A program made the position numbers and the translations under genes. The notes under the pieces are model-generated. The model was not told the DNA's origin and made no database searches. It saw only the letters and a program-made list of their open reading frames with translations. DNA of 64,000 bases from the NCBI GenBank assembly GCA_002842985.1, contig PHEQ01000007.1, positions 1 to 64,000 of the forward strand. Direction: 5' to 3'. Below, in pieces: positions 1-7,200 of this stretch (the first letter of the stretch is position 1; every line of letters starts with the position of its first letter). Origin of the DNA: Alphaproteobacteria bacterium HGW-Alphaproteobacteria-1 (GTDB lineage: Bacteria > Pseudomonadota > Alphaproteobacteria > Rhodobacterales > Rhodobacteraceae).

Positions 1-127
1 CACCGCGCCACTTGTGCAGCGTCGCCTCGGAAATCCCTTCCTCCTGCGACAGATGTCGAATGGCCATGTTGTTCGGCGGAAGCATCCGCCTCAGCACAGC
101 CGATTTTCGTTCCGGTGAATATCCCAA
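1..127 (-). pseudogene. IS3-type transposase OrfA, N-terminal part (runs off window)
   Basis: On the minus strand, from a TTG codon at 125-127, the frame reads LGYSPERKSAVLRRMLPPNN and continues into a helix-turn-helix ending LHKWRG at the window edge. This is the usual start of the small DNA-binding OrfA of IS3-type elements, which recognises the element ends together with an OrfB integrase. The rest lies outside the window, so whether the element is intact is unknown. The TTG start is inferred because no in-frame ATG is present. It sits in a stretch made of several other IS pieces. Confidence 0.6.
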
Positions 128-219
128 ATCATCATCCTATCCCGCCCACCTGAGAAACAGAGAAAAAGTAGAGCAGCGGACAACTTCCATGACACAGGGG
201 GCTCGCAGCCTGCCGTGGC

Positions 220-384
220 ATGCATCGGCAAGTGTGCCGCCGCGTAGAGGTCGAACGCCTTGACGGCGAAGCCGCCTATGCGCGCCAGCGTCCGGTCGAC
301 CCTTACGGACTGCGCTGGCGCACCACGCATGATGGCGCAACGCTGGAAAGCATTGCTTGCCTGCCTGCTCTCAGCTGCGATTGA
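220..384 (+). CDS. Possible short orphan ORF, 54 codons
   Basis: ATG to TGA, with a basic start (MHRQVCRRVEV) and a middle part containing RPVDPYGLRWRTTH. Codon choice is GC-rich and the composition is protein-like, but no ribosome binding site is clear and I do not recognise the family. It may be the tail of a gene destroyed when the surrounding IS elements were rearranged. The rest of 128-477 shows nothing recognisable apart from this frame and the inverted repeat at 425-454. Confidence 0.22.
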   Translation: MHRQVCRRVEVERLDGEAAYARQRPVDPYGLRWRTTHDGATLESIACLPALSCD

Positions 385-420
385 GGCCTTTCAAGCCTAC
401 CACGAGGACTGAATCAGATA

Positions 421-735
421 GTGGGGCCGGGGTCGCTACAGAGCGGCCCCGGCCTGAATACGGGTCGTGTCGCGAAGTTGGTGGAAATTTGAAGGTAGCG
501 TAATCTCCGTGCCATGAGCCTCTGGCCCAGCAGCTTCACGCAATGCATCTTCGTCTCGACGCGGCTTCGGCGGTGGTATCCGCTCCATCGTCGCCAGAGC
601 GCGCGGCCCAGGTATTTCGCTGCGCGCAGGGCCTCGTTTTGCGCCACGGCTCCGGCGGTTATGGTCTTCCAGGGCTTCGCGTTCTTGCGGGGCGGGATAA
701 CGGCATGGGCGCCGCGGTCGCCTGGGACGCGTTCA
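421..735 (-). pseudogene. IS5-family transposase, C-terminal fragment
   Basis: Reading minus from about 735, the frame gives AHAVIPPRKNAKPWKT, then ALRAAKYLGRALWRRWSGYH and RRSRVETKMHCVKLLGQRLM. These are hallmark C-terminal motifs of IS5-family (DDE) transposases, including the YHRRSRVETKM block that carries the catalytic Glu. After LMAR the usual FDRQVAE continuation is replaced by an unrelated tail, so the end is probably frameshifted or joined to foreign DNA. Upstream of about 735 the frame becomes antisense to istA. The gene has therefore lost its N-terminal two thirds and cannot be functional. Confidence 0.75.
425..454. repeat. Inverted repeat near IS5 fragment end
   Basis: GGCCGGGG at 425-432 is the exact reverse complement of CCCCGGCC at 447-454, with a 14-nt loop. 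It lies just past the 3' end of the IS5-type transposase fragment on the minus strand. It could be a terminator-like hairpin or part of an element end. There is no T tract on either side. Confidence 0.4.
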
Positions 736-1472
736 ACGATTACCTGGAGACACAGTGTCTCAAACGTCAGGCGGATGTCCTGCGAGGTCAGTCCGAGACC
801 ATTGGCCAACGCCTCGAGCGGGATTTGGCCGCGATGTCCGACCTGCCTGCGGCGCCGTTCGATGCCTGCGATCAGGCAACCGGACGGGTCAGTTCGCAGG
901 CGCTGGTGCGCTACAAAACCAATGATTACTCGGTCCCGGTCGCCTACGGCCATCGTGACGTCTGGATCAGCGGCATCATGCCAGAGGCATGTCTCCGACA
1001 TGACGTCGACGTGGTCGTGATCGGCTGTGGCGGCGAGATCATCGCGCGTCATCCGCGCTGCCATGATCGCGAGGACATGGTCTTCGATCCGGTCCATTAC
1101 CTCCCTTTGATCGAGCGCAAGATCAATGCGTTGGACCAAGCCGCACCCTTGGCGGAATGGAACCTGCCGCCCGAGTTCGCCACCCTGCGCCGTCTGATGG
1201 AGGCGCGGATGATCAAGGCAGGACGCCGCGAGTATGTTCAGGTTCTGCGTCTGCTCGAGACCTTCGACATCGACGATCTCCACGCTGCGGTGAAGAAGGC
1301 CCTGCAATTGGGCGCGGTCGGCTTCGATGCCGTCAAGCACCTCGTCCTGTGTCACGTCGAGAAACGGCCGCCAAAGCTGGACCTCGATGTCTATCCATAC
1401 CTGCCGCGGGCGAACGTCGAGACCACATCGGCGGCCAGCTACATGGCCCTGATGTCGGAGGATGCGGCATGA
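728..1472 (+). pseudogene. istA: IS21-family transposase IstA, 5'-truncated
   Basis: An open frame runs from an ATG at 543, but recognisable IstA sequence starts only near 728 (AFNDYLETQCLKRQADVLRG). It continues through FDACDQATGRV, ALVRYKTNDYSVPVAYGH and DMVFDPVHYLPLIERKINAL. This is the C-terminal half of the IS21 transposase: the DNA-binding domain and most of the DDE core are missing, because the 5' side is joined to an IS5-family fragment. Between WISG and VVIGCGG there are about nine extra residues compared with typical IstA (around 979-1008), containing a small inverted repeat. The stop overlaps the istB start by ATGA. Probably inactive. Confidence 0.8.
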
Positions 1473-2233
1473 GCGTGCCCCCGAAGATCCTGCTCGCGGA
1501 TCATCTCAAGACGCTGAAGCTGCCCACCTTCCTGCGGGAATACGACAAGCTCGCCCGCCAATGCGCCGCCGAAGGGTTGGACCATGTCCAATTCCTGTCC
1601 CGCCTGGTCGAGCTGGAGCTGATCGACCGCGAGCGGCGGATGATCGAGCGGCGTATCAAGGCCGCGAAGTTCCCGGCGACCAAAAGCTTGGACAGCTTCG
1701 ACTTCAAGGCGATCCCGAAGCTGAACAAGATGCAGGTGCTGGAACTGGCTCGCTGCGAATGGATCGAGCGGCGCGAGAATGTCATCGCCTTGGGGCCCAG
1801 TGGCACCGGCAAGACCCATGTTGCCCTCGGGCTGGGGCTGGCGGCCTGCCAAAAGGGCCTCTCGGTCAGCTTCACCACCGCCGCAACGCTGGTCCACGAG
1901 ATGATGGAGGCCCGCGACGAGCGTCGTCTGCTTCGCCTGCAAAAGCAGCTGGCTGGCGTCAAATTGCTGATCATCGACGAGTTGGGCTTCGTGCCGCTGT
2001 CCAAGACCGGCGCCGAGCTCCTATTTGAGCTGATCTCGCAGCGTTATGAGCGCGGCTCCACGCTGATCACCAGCAACCTGCCCTTCGACGAGTGGACCGA
2101 AACCTTCGGCACCGAACGCCTGACCGGCGCTCTGCTCGATCGGCTGACCCACCACGTCAACATTCTCGAGATGAACGGCGAAAGCTATCGCCTCGGCCAA
2201 AGCCGCGCCCGAAAGACCGAAGCAAGCACCTGA
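1469..2233 (+). CDS. istB: IS21-family ATP-binding protein IstB
   Basis: A 254-residue AAA+ ATPase of the DnaC/IstB family that helps IstA select targets during IS21 transposition. It has the Walker A motif GPSGTGKTHVAL (about residues 110-121), the Walker B motif LLIIDELGF (about 167-175) and the C-terminal LTGALLDRLTHHVNILEM block. Length and motifs are complete, so the gene looks intact. It starts on the ATGA overlap with istA, the usual translational coupling in this family. Since istA is truncated, IstB has no partner here, though it could still serve other IS21 copies. Confidence 0.93.
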   Translation: MSVPPKILLADHLKTLKLPTFLREYDKLARQCAAEGLDHVQFLSRLVELELIDRERRMIERRIKAAKFPATKSLDSFDFKAIPKLNKMQVLELARCEWIERRENVIALGPSGTGKTHVALGLGLAACQKGLSVSFTTAATLVHEMMEARDERRLLRLQKQLAGVKLLIIDELGFVPLSKTGAELLFELISQRYERGSTLITSNLPFDEWTETFGTERLTGALLDRLTHHVNILEMNGESYRLGQSRARKTEAST

Positions 2234-2247
2234 TCACCCATTGCGGA

Positions 2248-2320
2248 ATTGGCCCTGCGGGCCAATGCGCCATGGCACGCGCCAGCTATCTGAAGAGCGC
2301 GCGCGCCATGGCGCTTGGCA
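2248..2320. repeat. Palindromic segment downstream of istB
   Basis: ATTGGCCC (2248-2255) and GGGCCAAT (2259-2266) form an 8-bp perfect hairpin. The palindrome GCGCCATGGC then occurs twice, within a larger imperfect inverted repeat up to about 2320. It lies 15 nt after the istB stop, where the right end of an IS21 element with its multiple terminal repeats is expected. The exact element boundary cannot be set from this window alone. Confidence 0.4.
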
Positions 2321-2389
2321 CGCCCCGCCACTGGCCTGGTTTTGCGCCGCCGCGTGGCCGGTTTTTACTCCGCCGTTGACAGTTTTGTC

Positions 2390-2593
2390 ATGAAAATTCC
2401 AACCAAGATGCCGCGCCTGAAGGGCTATCGTTTCCCCCGTGCAGTCGTGGCCTATGCCGTATGGGCCTATCATCGCTTCGCGCTCAGCACGGCGGACGTC
2501 GAGGATCTGCTGGCTGAACGCGGTGTAACCGTCAGCCGGGAAACTGTGCGCAAGTTGGCAATGCCGTTTCGTTCTATCGTCCGAACGGCATAG
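2390..2593 (+). pseudogene. IS6-family transposase, N-terminal fragment
   Basis: The frame from ATG 2390 reads MKIPTKMPRLKGYRFPRAVV, then YAVWAYHRFALSTADVEDLL and AERGVTVSRETVRKL. This matches the conserved start of IS6-family transposases, where a helix-turn-helix region precedes the DDE core. Homology stops after about 56 codons and the frame ends in MPFRSIVRTA and a stop. The catalytic domain is absent, so this is a remnant. Its 3' border abuts an unrelated minus-strand frame, which suggests a deletion or recombination junction around 2555-2590. Confidence 0.7.
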
Positions 2594-2742
2594 GTCCTCG
2601 AGTTTCGCCCTGCTTCGGTTTGCGCACCGCCTTGCTCCAGCCATTCCTTGAATTCGTTCTCGTCCCTCAATTCACTGCCCTTCTCGATGCATCTGTCCGC
2701 AGTCTCCAACGCTGCCGTCATTCTGTCCAACATTCTGGACAT
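2560..2742 (-). pseudogene. N-terminal stub of an unknown island protein
   Basis: From ATG 2742 on the minus strand: MSRMLDRMTAALETADRCIE, then KGSELRDENEFKEWLEQGGA and onward. The first 45 or so residues are acidic-helical and look like true protein, but the frame runs into the IS6 fragment in antisense. I do not recognise the family. It is most likely the 5' end of a gene cut by the IS6-type remnant. Nothing else is recognisable between here and the Fic gene stop at 2833. Confidence 0.3.
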
Positions 2743-2832
2743 CGGGGAAAAAAGAAAGTTCTTGGGGTGCAGAGTCCCGACCTTGGAAGCTTTTCGGCTT
2801 CCGTCAGGCAGCCGTGCGGGGGCTGTCTCACG

Positions 2833-4395
2833 TCAATTCGAGAACGCCGTCGTCACGATCTCCTCCAGCGCGGCGATCTCGGCATCGGTGAGTTTGACGA
2901 AGGGGTCGCGGTCGCGCCTGCGCTTCGGGAACCGCCCGTCATTCTGGGTGACGAACAGGATCACCTGCCGTGCCAGAGCGTCCGGCATCTCGATGCGGTT
3001 CATGATCCCGCGCATCGCCGCGTCGTGGCGCTTGAGATAGGTGATCTCGCGCGGCAGGTCCTCCTCGATGGTCTTGCGCACGCAGTCATAGAGGAATTCG
3101 GCCTCCGCGGTGCAGTCGTAGAAGCGGTAGAGATCGGCCGTGTCGTGCAGCACCTCGACATTGCCGGTGGGCGTTGGGCGCCACGCGATGTGCTCCATCA
3201 GCGGGGCGGAGTGGCCCTGCAGGACCGCCCGGTAATCGTCGATGCGGTCCAGCATCACGGACGAGACGGGGAAGACCATCCCGGGTGGGGTGAACTTCCG
3301 CTCGGCGAGGACGTGATGGATCAGGCAGCGGTGCAGGCGACCATTCCCGTCTGCCAGCGGATGGATATAGACGAAGCCGAAGGCGATGATGGCGGCCTGC
3401 AGGACGGGATCGACCTCTTCGGCATCCGTCAGCCGCAGCCGGTTGTTGCAGTCGTTCAGCGCCGTCATGAGGTCGGGAACATCCTCAGGTCGCGCGCCGA
3501 TGAATTCGGGCAAGGGGTCGTTGCTGTGGTCCCGTTCGCCCAAAAAGACCCCGTCGTCGCGATAGCCGATCGGGGTCAGGCGATCATCGCCGATCAGGAT
3601 CCGGTGCAGGCGGTAGATCTCGGTCTGATTGAGGGGGCGCTTGCCGGCCTCCAGCACGGCGCGTCCCCAGCGTTCCAGGCGGTTGACGGGCGGGCGCTCG
3701 CCTTCGATCTCGAAGCTTGCGCGGCTGTCGGCCAGCAGCATAAAGCTCGCCGCACGCGCCACGACATGGCCGCCCGTCTTGCCGATGGTCTCCTTGGCCC
3801 GCGCGGCCAGATCGAGCGCGATCAACGCCTCGAGCTTCTCGGTGCGCCGGATCACCGGGCAGAGGGCGCCGGTGCCAAGCAGATTGTCCCGGACGCGGTG
3901 GCGCTGCGAGAAGCGCTCCTTGCCGGTGAAATAGAGGGCGGGGTCCAGAGCCGGGACCGCCGTGACGGTCGGCGCATCCTCGAGATCAAGCCGCCGTCCT
4001 GTCAGGGTCTCGAAGAAGAACCACAGCCGCCTGGAGAAGGCGCCGGTCGGTGTGGCGCGGACAATCGCTTCGATGTCCTGTTGCGGAACGGCATCGAACA
4101 CACGCTTGAGGATCAGGAGGTCGATGGTCTCATGCCGCAGGGCAAAGCCGAGATGGCCCTCCAGCGTTGCATCCGGCAGGTATCGCTTGTCATAGACCTG
4201 CCAGATCCCATCCGCGCGGACGTTGCCGCGCACATGTCGCTCCGAGATGCAGGTGGGGTGGCGGACCGGCGCAGGAATGCCGAAGGCGGAGACCAGCGCG
4301 GCCCAACCTGCGAGGCTGGCCCCTTCGGGAAGGGGCTCATCCTGGAAGAAGGGGGGCATCAGGCTCTCGGGTCCCATGCGTCGAAAAGGCCTCAT
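2833..4395 (-). CDS. Fic-domain protein (putative AMP-transferase)
   Basis: A 520-residue protein with the Fic active-site motif HPLADGNGRLHR in its central part. The catalytic His and the GNGR loop that binds nucleotide phosphates are kept, while the usual Phe of HPFxxGNGR is Leu. An upstream SFEIEGE motif fits the (S/T)xxxE(G/N) inhibitory helix, placed before the Fic core as in class II self-inhibited Fic proteins. Such enzymes usually transfer AMP from ATP to hydroxyl side chains. The target here is unknown. Start choice is uncertain: ATG at 4395, 4374 or 4356, with no clear ribosome binding site. It lies inside the decayed mobile island. Confidence 0.85.
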   Translation of the reverse strand: MRPFRRMGPESLMPPFFQDEPLPEGASLAGWAALVSAFGIPAPVRHPTCISERHVRGNVRADGIWQVYDKRYLPDATLEGHLGFALRHETIDLLILKRVFDAVPQQDIEAIVRATPTGAFSRRLWFFFETLTGRRLDLEDAPTVTAVPALDPALYFTGKERFSQRHRVRDNLLGTGALCPVIRRTEKLEALIALDLAARAKETIGKTGGHVVARAASFMLLADSRASFEIEGERPPVNRLERWGRAVLEAGKRPLNQTEIYRLHRILIGDDRLTPIGYRDDGVFLGERDHSNDPLPEFIGARPEDVPDLMTALNDCNNRLRLTDAEEVDPVLQAAIIAFGFVYIHPLADGNGRLHRCLIHHVLAERKFTPPGMVFPVSSVMLDRIDDYRAVLQGHSAPLMEHIAWRPTPTGNVEVLHDTADLYRFYDCTAEAEFLYDCVRKTIEEDLPREITYLKRHDAAMRGIMNRIEMPDALARQVILFVTQNDGRFPKRRRDRDPFVKLTDAEIAALEEIVTTAFSN

Positions 4396-4619
4396 GTGCG
4401 TGGATTATGGCCACAAATCATGGGCCAGTGTCGAAAATCCTTATACGCCCATTGCGCCGAAGATCAATCACGAACGTCGAAAAGCCGTCATGACAACGCG
4501 AGATGCAGAAAATGGCATGATGCGGGGCCCGGGTTGAGCCGGGTGCCCTGTCAATGGCCACGGCGGCGCGTCGTTGCACTGCGCAGAAAGCGGGACGGCC
4601 GATCGCCTTTGACCTGCGT

Positions 4620-4850
4620 TTAGGCGGGGGGAGCCTCGCGCCTCTTTTCCCGCGCCAGTCGCAGCTCCTCTTCGTAGCACTCGCGCGCCGCCTGCTGTGC
4701 GAGAAGGCGGACAAGGCGCATCAATCTGGGGTCGGGCGACCCACGGGGGGTGAAGGTCAATTCCGGCCCTTCGAAGACCATGCTTTCGCGAAGCGCCTCG
4801 AATTCGCTTGCCTGGGTCGGGCCTTCTTCTGGGCGGTCTTGATTTGTCAT
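4620..4850 (-). CDS. Small hypothetical island protein
   Basis: A 76-residue acidic-to-basic protein (MTNQDRPEEG to KRREAPPA). The middle part PELTFTPRGSPDPRLMRLVR is followed by a charged helix. ATG 4850 is preferred over the longer frame because AGGAG lies 8 nt upstream on the minus strand. It diverges from the gene at 4928, with only about 77 nt between them. I do not recognise a family; the position in a mobile island suggests accessory DNA. The stretch 4396-4619 between this gene and the Fic start shows no supported feature. Confidence 0.55.
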   Translation of the reverse strand: MTNQDRPEEGPTQASEFEALRESMVFEGPELTFTPRGSPDPRLMRLVRLLAQQAARECYEEELRLAREKRREAPPA

Positions 4851-4927
4851 CGCGGAAAACTCCTGAATCAAGGCGTTGAACGGGGGGAACCCGCGGTTGA
4901 GCCTATGGCGCATTCAAGGAGGAAGAC

Positions 4928-5671
4928 ATGTTCATGAACCAGCGAACCCAGGTCGTTTACAGCCTTCTGGCCGAGTATGTGCGCAGCCCCTCCCTGCGGC
5001 ACATGCGGGAGGAGCGGTCCCTCGCCAAGCTGGCCCTCGAGATCGTCACGAAGCTCGATCAGGACAGTTCGGTCTGGAAGAAATGGGAAGGGCCGCGTGA
5101 CAAGGTCCTCGGCGCGGCCATCGAGTGCTGGATCCCGAAAGAGGACATGCTCGAATTCCTCAACAGCCTGCCGGGTCCGGCCCTGACGGTGACGGACCTC
5201 GAGCAGCGCATGAAATCGATGATCGAGGAGGAGTATCTCGGGGACCCCGAGCCGAAACTCGAGGCCGAGTGCCTCGCGATCTATCAGGCCGAGAAGGAGG
5301 CGGGCACGGAGATGCCCGCGATCATCGGGCGGCTGGCGGATTACACCAGCGCGCAGTTCCAGCGGCTGCGCGATGAAAGGCGTGCCGAGGAGGAACGGCG
5401 TCTGGACGAGGCGCGGCTGGAGCGGGAGCGGCGGCTCCTCTCCTATGCCGATTGTCCCTGGACCCAGATCAAGGGCTCGAAATTCGTCTATTGCCGCAAG
5501 AACGGTCGGGTCTTCCAGCTCAAGCCCAACAGCGACAAGAGCCTGACCCTTTACCGGGTGCAGGCGGTCGATGATGCAGCGGCCGGTGAGATGATCGGCC
5601 GATACCGGTCGCGCGGCGATGCCAGCAAGGTGGTGGCCAAGGCCGCCTATGAGCCGGAGCCGTGGCGATAA
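4928..5671 (+). CDS. Hypothetical island protein with coiled-coil segment
   Basis: A 247-residue protein with a strong ribosome binding site (AAGGAGG) ahead of ATG 4928. The N-terminal half is helical. Residues about 135-172 form a very charged helix (DERRAEEERRLDEARLERER) that is likely a coiled coil. The C-terminal part has two cysteines and aromatic residues (YADCPWTQIKGSKFVYCRKN), then LKPNSDKSLTLYRV. No membrane segment or signal peptide is seen. I do not know the function. It sits directly upstream of the hairpin array and the antirestriction gene, so it is probably a cargo or maintenance gene of the same plasmid- or ICE-like element. Confidence 0.7.
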   Translation: MFMNQRTQVVYSLLAEYVRSPSLRHMREERSLAKLALEIVTKLDQDSSVWKKWEGPRDKVLGAAIECWIPKEDMLEFLNSLPGPALTVTDLEQRMKSMIEEEYLGDPEPKLEAECLAIYQAEKEAGTEMPAIIGRLADYTSAQFQRLRDERRAEEERRLDEARLERERRLLSYADCPWTQIKGSKFVYCRKNGRVFQLKPNSDKSLTLYRVQAVDDAAAGEMIGRYRSRGDASKVVAKAAYEPEPWR

Positions 5672-5752
5672 GGCAGAAGCTGACGGCGGTGCCGGCCCGT
5701 GATGAGGGGAAAGTGGCGCCGTTTCAATGACGTTAGGCTCGAAGAAGTTTGT

Positions 5753-5821
5753 GGGGGAAGGCCTTCCCCCTGGTCGGCACTTCGTTGCCGACACACCCCC
5801 TTCGAGCGGGGAGCGCCCCGC
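5753..5821. repeat. Array of three adjacent perfect hairpins
   Basis: Three exact inverted repeats follow one another: GGGGGAAGGCCTTCCCCC (5753-5770, 18-bp palindrome), GTCGGCA-6-TGCCGAC (5773-5792) and GCGGGG-4-CCCCGC (5806-5821). A weaker one (CCCTCAGAGGG) follows near 5830. The array lies between the 4928 gene and the ArdC-type gene. It could be a terminator cluster, a replication or transfer site, or a folded single-strand promoter. Confidence 0.7.
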
Positions 5822-5915
5822 AACGCCCCCTCAGAGGGAGAGTGCAGACGGGATTTCCGTGACGGGTTGAGGGTCGGGGGAGAGGCCCCCGGCGCCCGTC
5901 GTGGAGATCACCCCG

Positions 5916-6336
5916 ATGGCCAGACAGGACCGCGCGCCCCGCGACGGCGGCGCCCGCAGCAGCATCTATGACGACATCACCACCCGGATCATCGCCGAGC
6001 TGGAAGCGGGGCGGCTGCCCTGGGTCCAGCCCTGGGGCACGGCCTCGGCCAAGGCGCCGCTCGCCCTGCCGCGGAACGCGGCGACCCAGCGCCAGTATTC
6101 CGGGATCAACATCCTGATCCTCTGGGGCGCCGTGGTCCAGCAGGGCTATCCGACGCAAGCCTCGCCGACCTTCCGCCAGGCGCTGGCGCTCGGCGGCAAT
6201 GTCCGCAAGGGCGAACGCGGCACCACCGTCGTCTATGCCGACCGCTTCACCCCCGAGGATGAAAAGCGCCGCGCCCGGGAAACCGGCGATACGCCCGGTC
6301 AGATCCCCTTCCTCAAACGCTTCCACGTGCTGATCT
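5916..6336 (+). pseudogene. ArdC-type antirestriction protein, 3'-truncated
   Basis: From ATG 5916 the protein reads MARQDRAPRDGG, then SSIYDDITTRIIAELEAG, LPWVQPWG, QYSGINILILWG and FRQALALGGNVRKGERGTTV. This is the N-terminal ssDNA-binding domain of ArdC-like proteins, carried by plasmids and ICEs to shield incoming DNA from host restriction. The frame matches the family to PFLKRFHV (about 6336) and then runs into antisense IS3-type OrfA sequence. The zincin-like metallopeptidase domain with its HExxH motif is gone. The start could also be ATG 5901. The gene is broken and presumably inactive. Confidence 0.75.
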
Positions 6337-6452
6337 GGTTCGGATGCACGCCATACTTCTTCGACAGCTCGGCCAGCGTCATCTCTTCTCGGATCGCTTC
6401 AAGCGCGACCTTCGCCTTGAACTCAGGCGTATGCGTCTTTCTCTTTGTCATT
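6337..6452 (-). pseudogene. IS3-type transposase OrfA, N-terminal fragment
   Basis: On the minus strand from ATG 6452 the frame reads MTKRKTHTPEFKAKVALEAI, then REEMTLAELSKKYGVHPNQI, the classic OrfA start with a helix-turn-helix. It ends abruptly at about 6337 where the ArdC frame begins. About 30 nt of probable element leader lie between its start and the integrase remnant at about 6485. The piece therefore joins an ArdC 5' half to an integrase 5' half, as an IS-mediated deletion would. Confidence 0.8.
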
Positions 6453-6484
6453 TCGGATCGTCTCTCTCGTCATGCGATCCACCT

Positions 6485-7030
6485 TAACAACTGGTCCGAA
6501 TTTCTGCGACCACCTCTCCCTCTCCGTGCCCTTGCCGATCAGACCGAGACGCTTGAGCGCGACGCGCGCCAGATCGACGGGTTCCGGAGAGATGTCGAGG
6601 CCGTGCACAGCCGCCGCATGGGTGATGATCATCTTGATCACGCCGATGTCGATCCCGAGAGTGACCGGACCGGCGCCTTGCTCCGCGCGCATCTTGCCGT
6701 AGTCGATGAGCTTTTGCCGGTCGAGGTGCCCGATCTTCTCCTTGCCCAGATCGCGCTTGAGCGTCTTGAGCGTGGCGGCCTTGCTGCGACGCGGCGGTTT
6801 GCCTACCTCGCACATATCGATTATGTGGAGATCGATGAGATCGCCGAAGGTGGTCAGGCGGGAGACGGACGACTTGTTCGGCGCCAACCCCTGATCCACC
6901 CGGGTCTCCGCTTGGGCAGGGCCCAGCGATGGGCGTCGTCGCGGCGGAGGAACGTCTCGCTCGCGTAGCGGCCCTTTCGTCTGATCTGGACCCGGTAGGC
7001 ACCGGAGGGGAGCTTGGTGATGGAGGCCAT
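6485..7030 (-). pseudogene. Tyrosine recombinase (integrase), frameshifted and truncated
   Basis: From ATG 7030 the frame reads MASITKLPSGAYRVQIRRKG, then YASETFLRRDDAHRWA (arm-binding domain). Near 6905-6920 the frame is lost. One base out of frame, it resumes as VDQGLAPNKSSVSRLTTFGD, followed by a core-binding domain (TLKTLKRDLG, IGHLDRQKLIDYG, GIDIGVIKMIITHAAAVHGL). It ends about 6485 in IS DNA before the catalytic R...HxxR...Y domain. It is thus dead twice over. It lies 113 nt from dusA, reading away from it, as expected for an integrase next to its own attachment site. Confidence 0.8.
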
Positions 7031-7129
7031 TTTCGTGTGCGCTGTGTGTGCAATGAGTCGTCGTAGAGGGGCAAATTCGGGGATATTGGGGCGTATTCCA
7101 GCGTAGCAGAGCCCAAAGCCAACAGTTTG

Positions 7130-7200
7130 AAGATACACAAAAAATGCAAATAAATCAACACGCTAGATTATCCTGTGCCCCTATGATGGATTGGACCGAC
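7130..7200. other. Probable attachment-site junction at the dusA 5' end
   Basis: The sequence before and across the dusA start is AT-rich (ACACAAAAAATGCAAATAAATC at 7133-7154 and onward). It becomes typical high-GC gene sequence at about 7180-7200, around the codons for APMMDWTDRH. dusA 5' ends are known integration sites for tyrosine-recombinase elements that restore the reading frame with element DNA. I saw no second copy of this segment at the left side of the window, so the other border is probably outside it. Confidence 0.45.

Noticed and set aside
2620-4623. Open frame of 667 codons on the plus strand
   Set aside because: Antisense to the Fic-domain gene; no recognisable domain or ribosome binding site.
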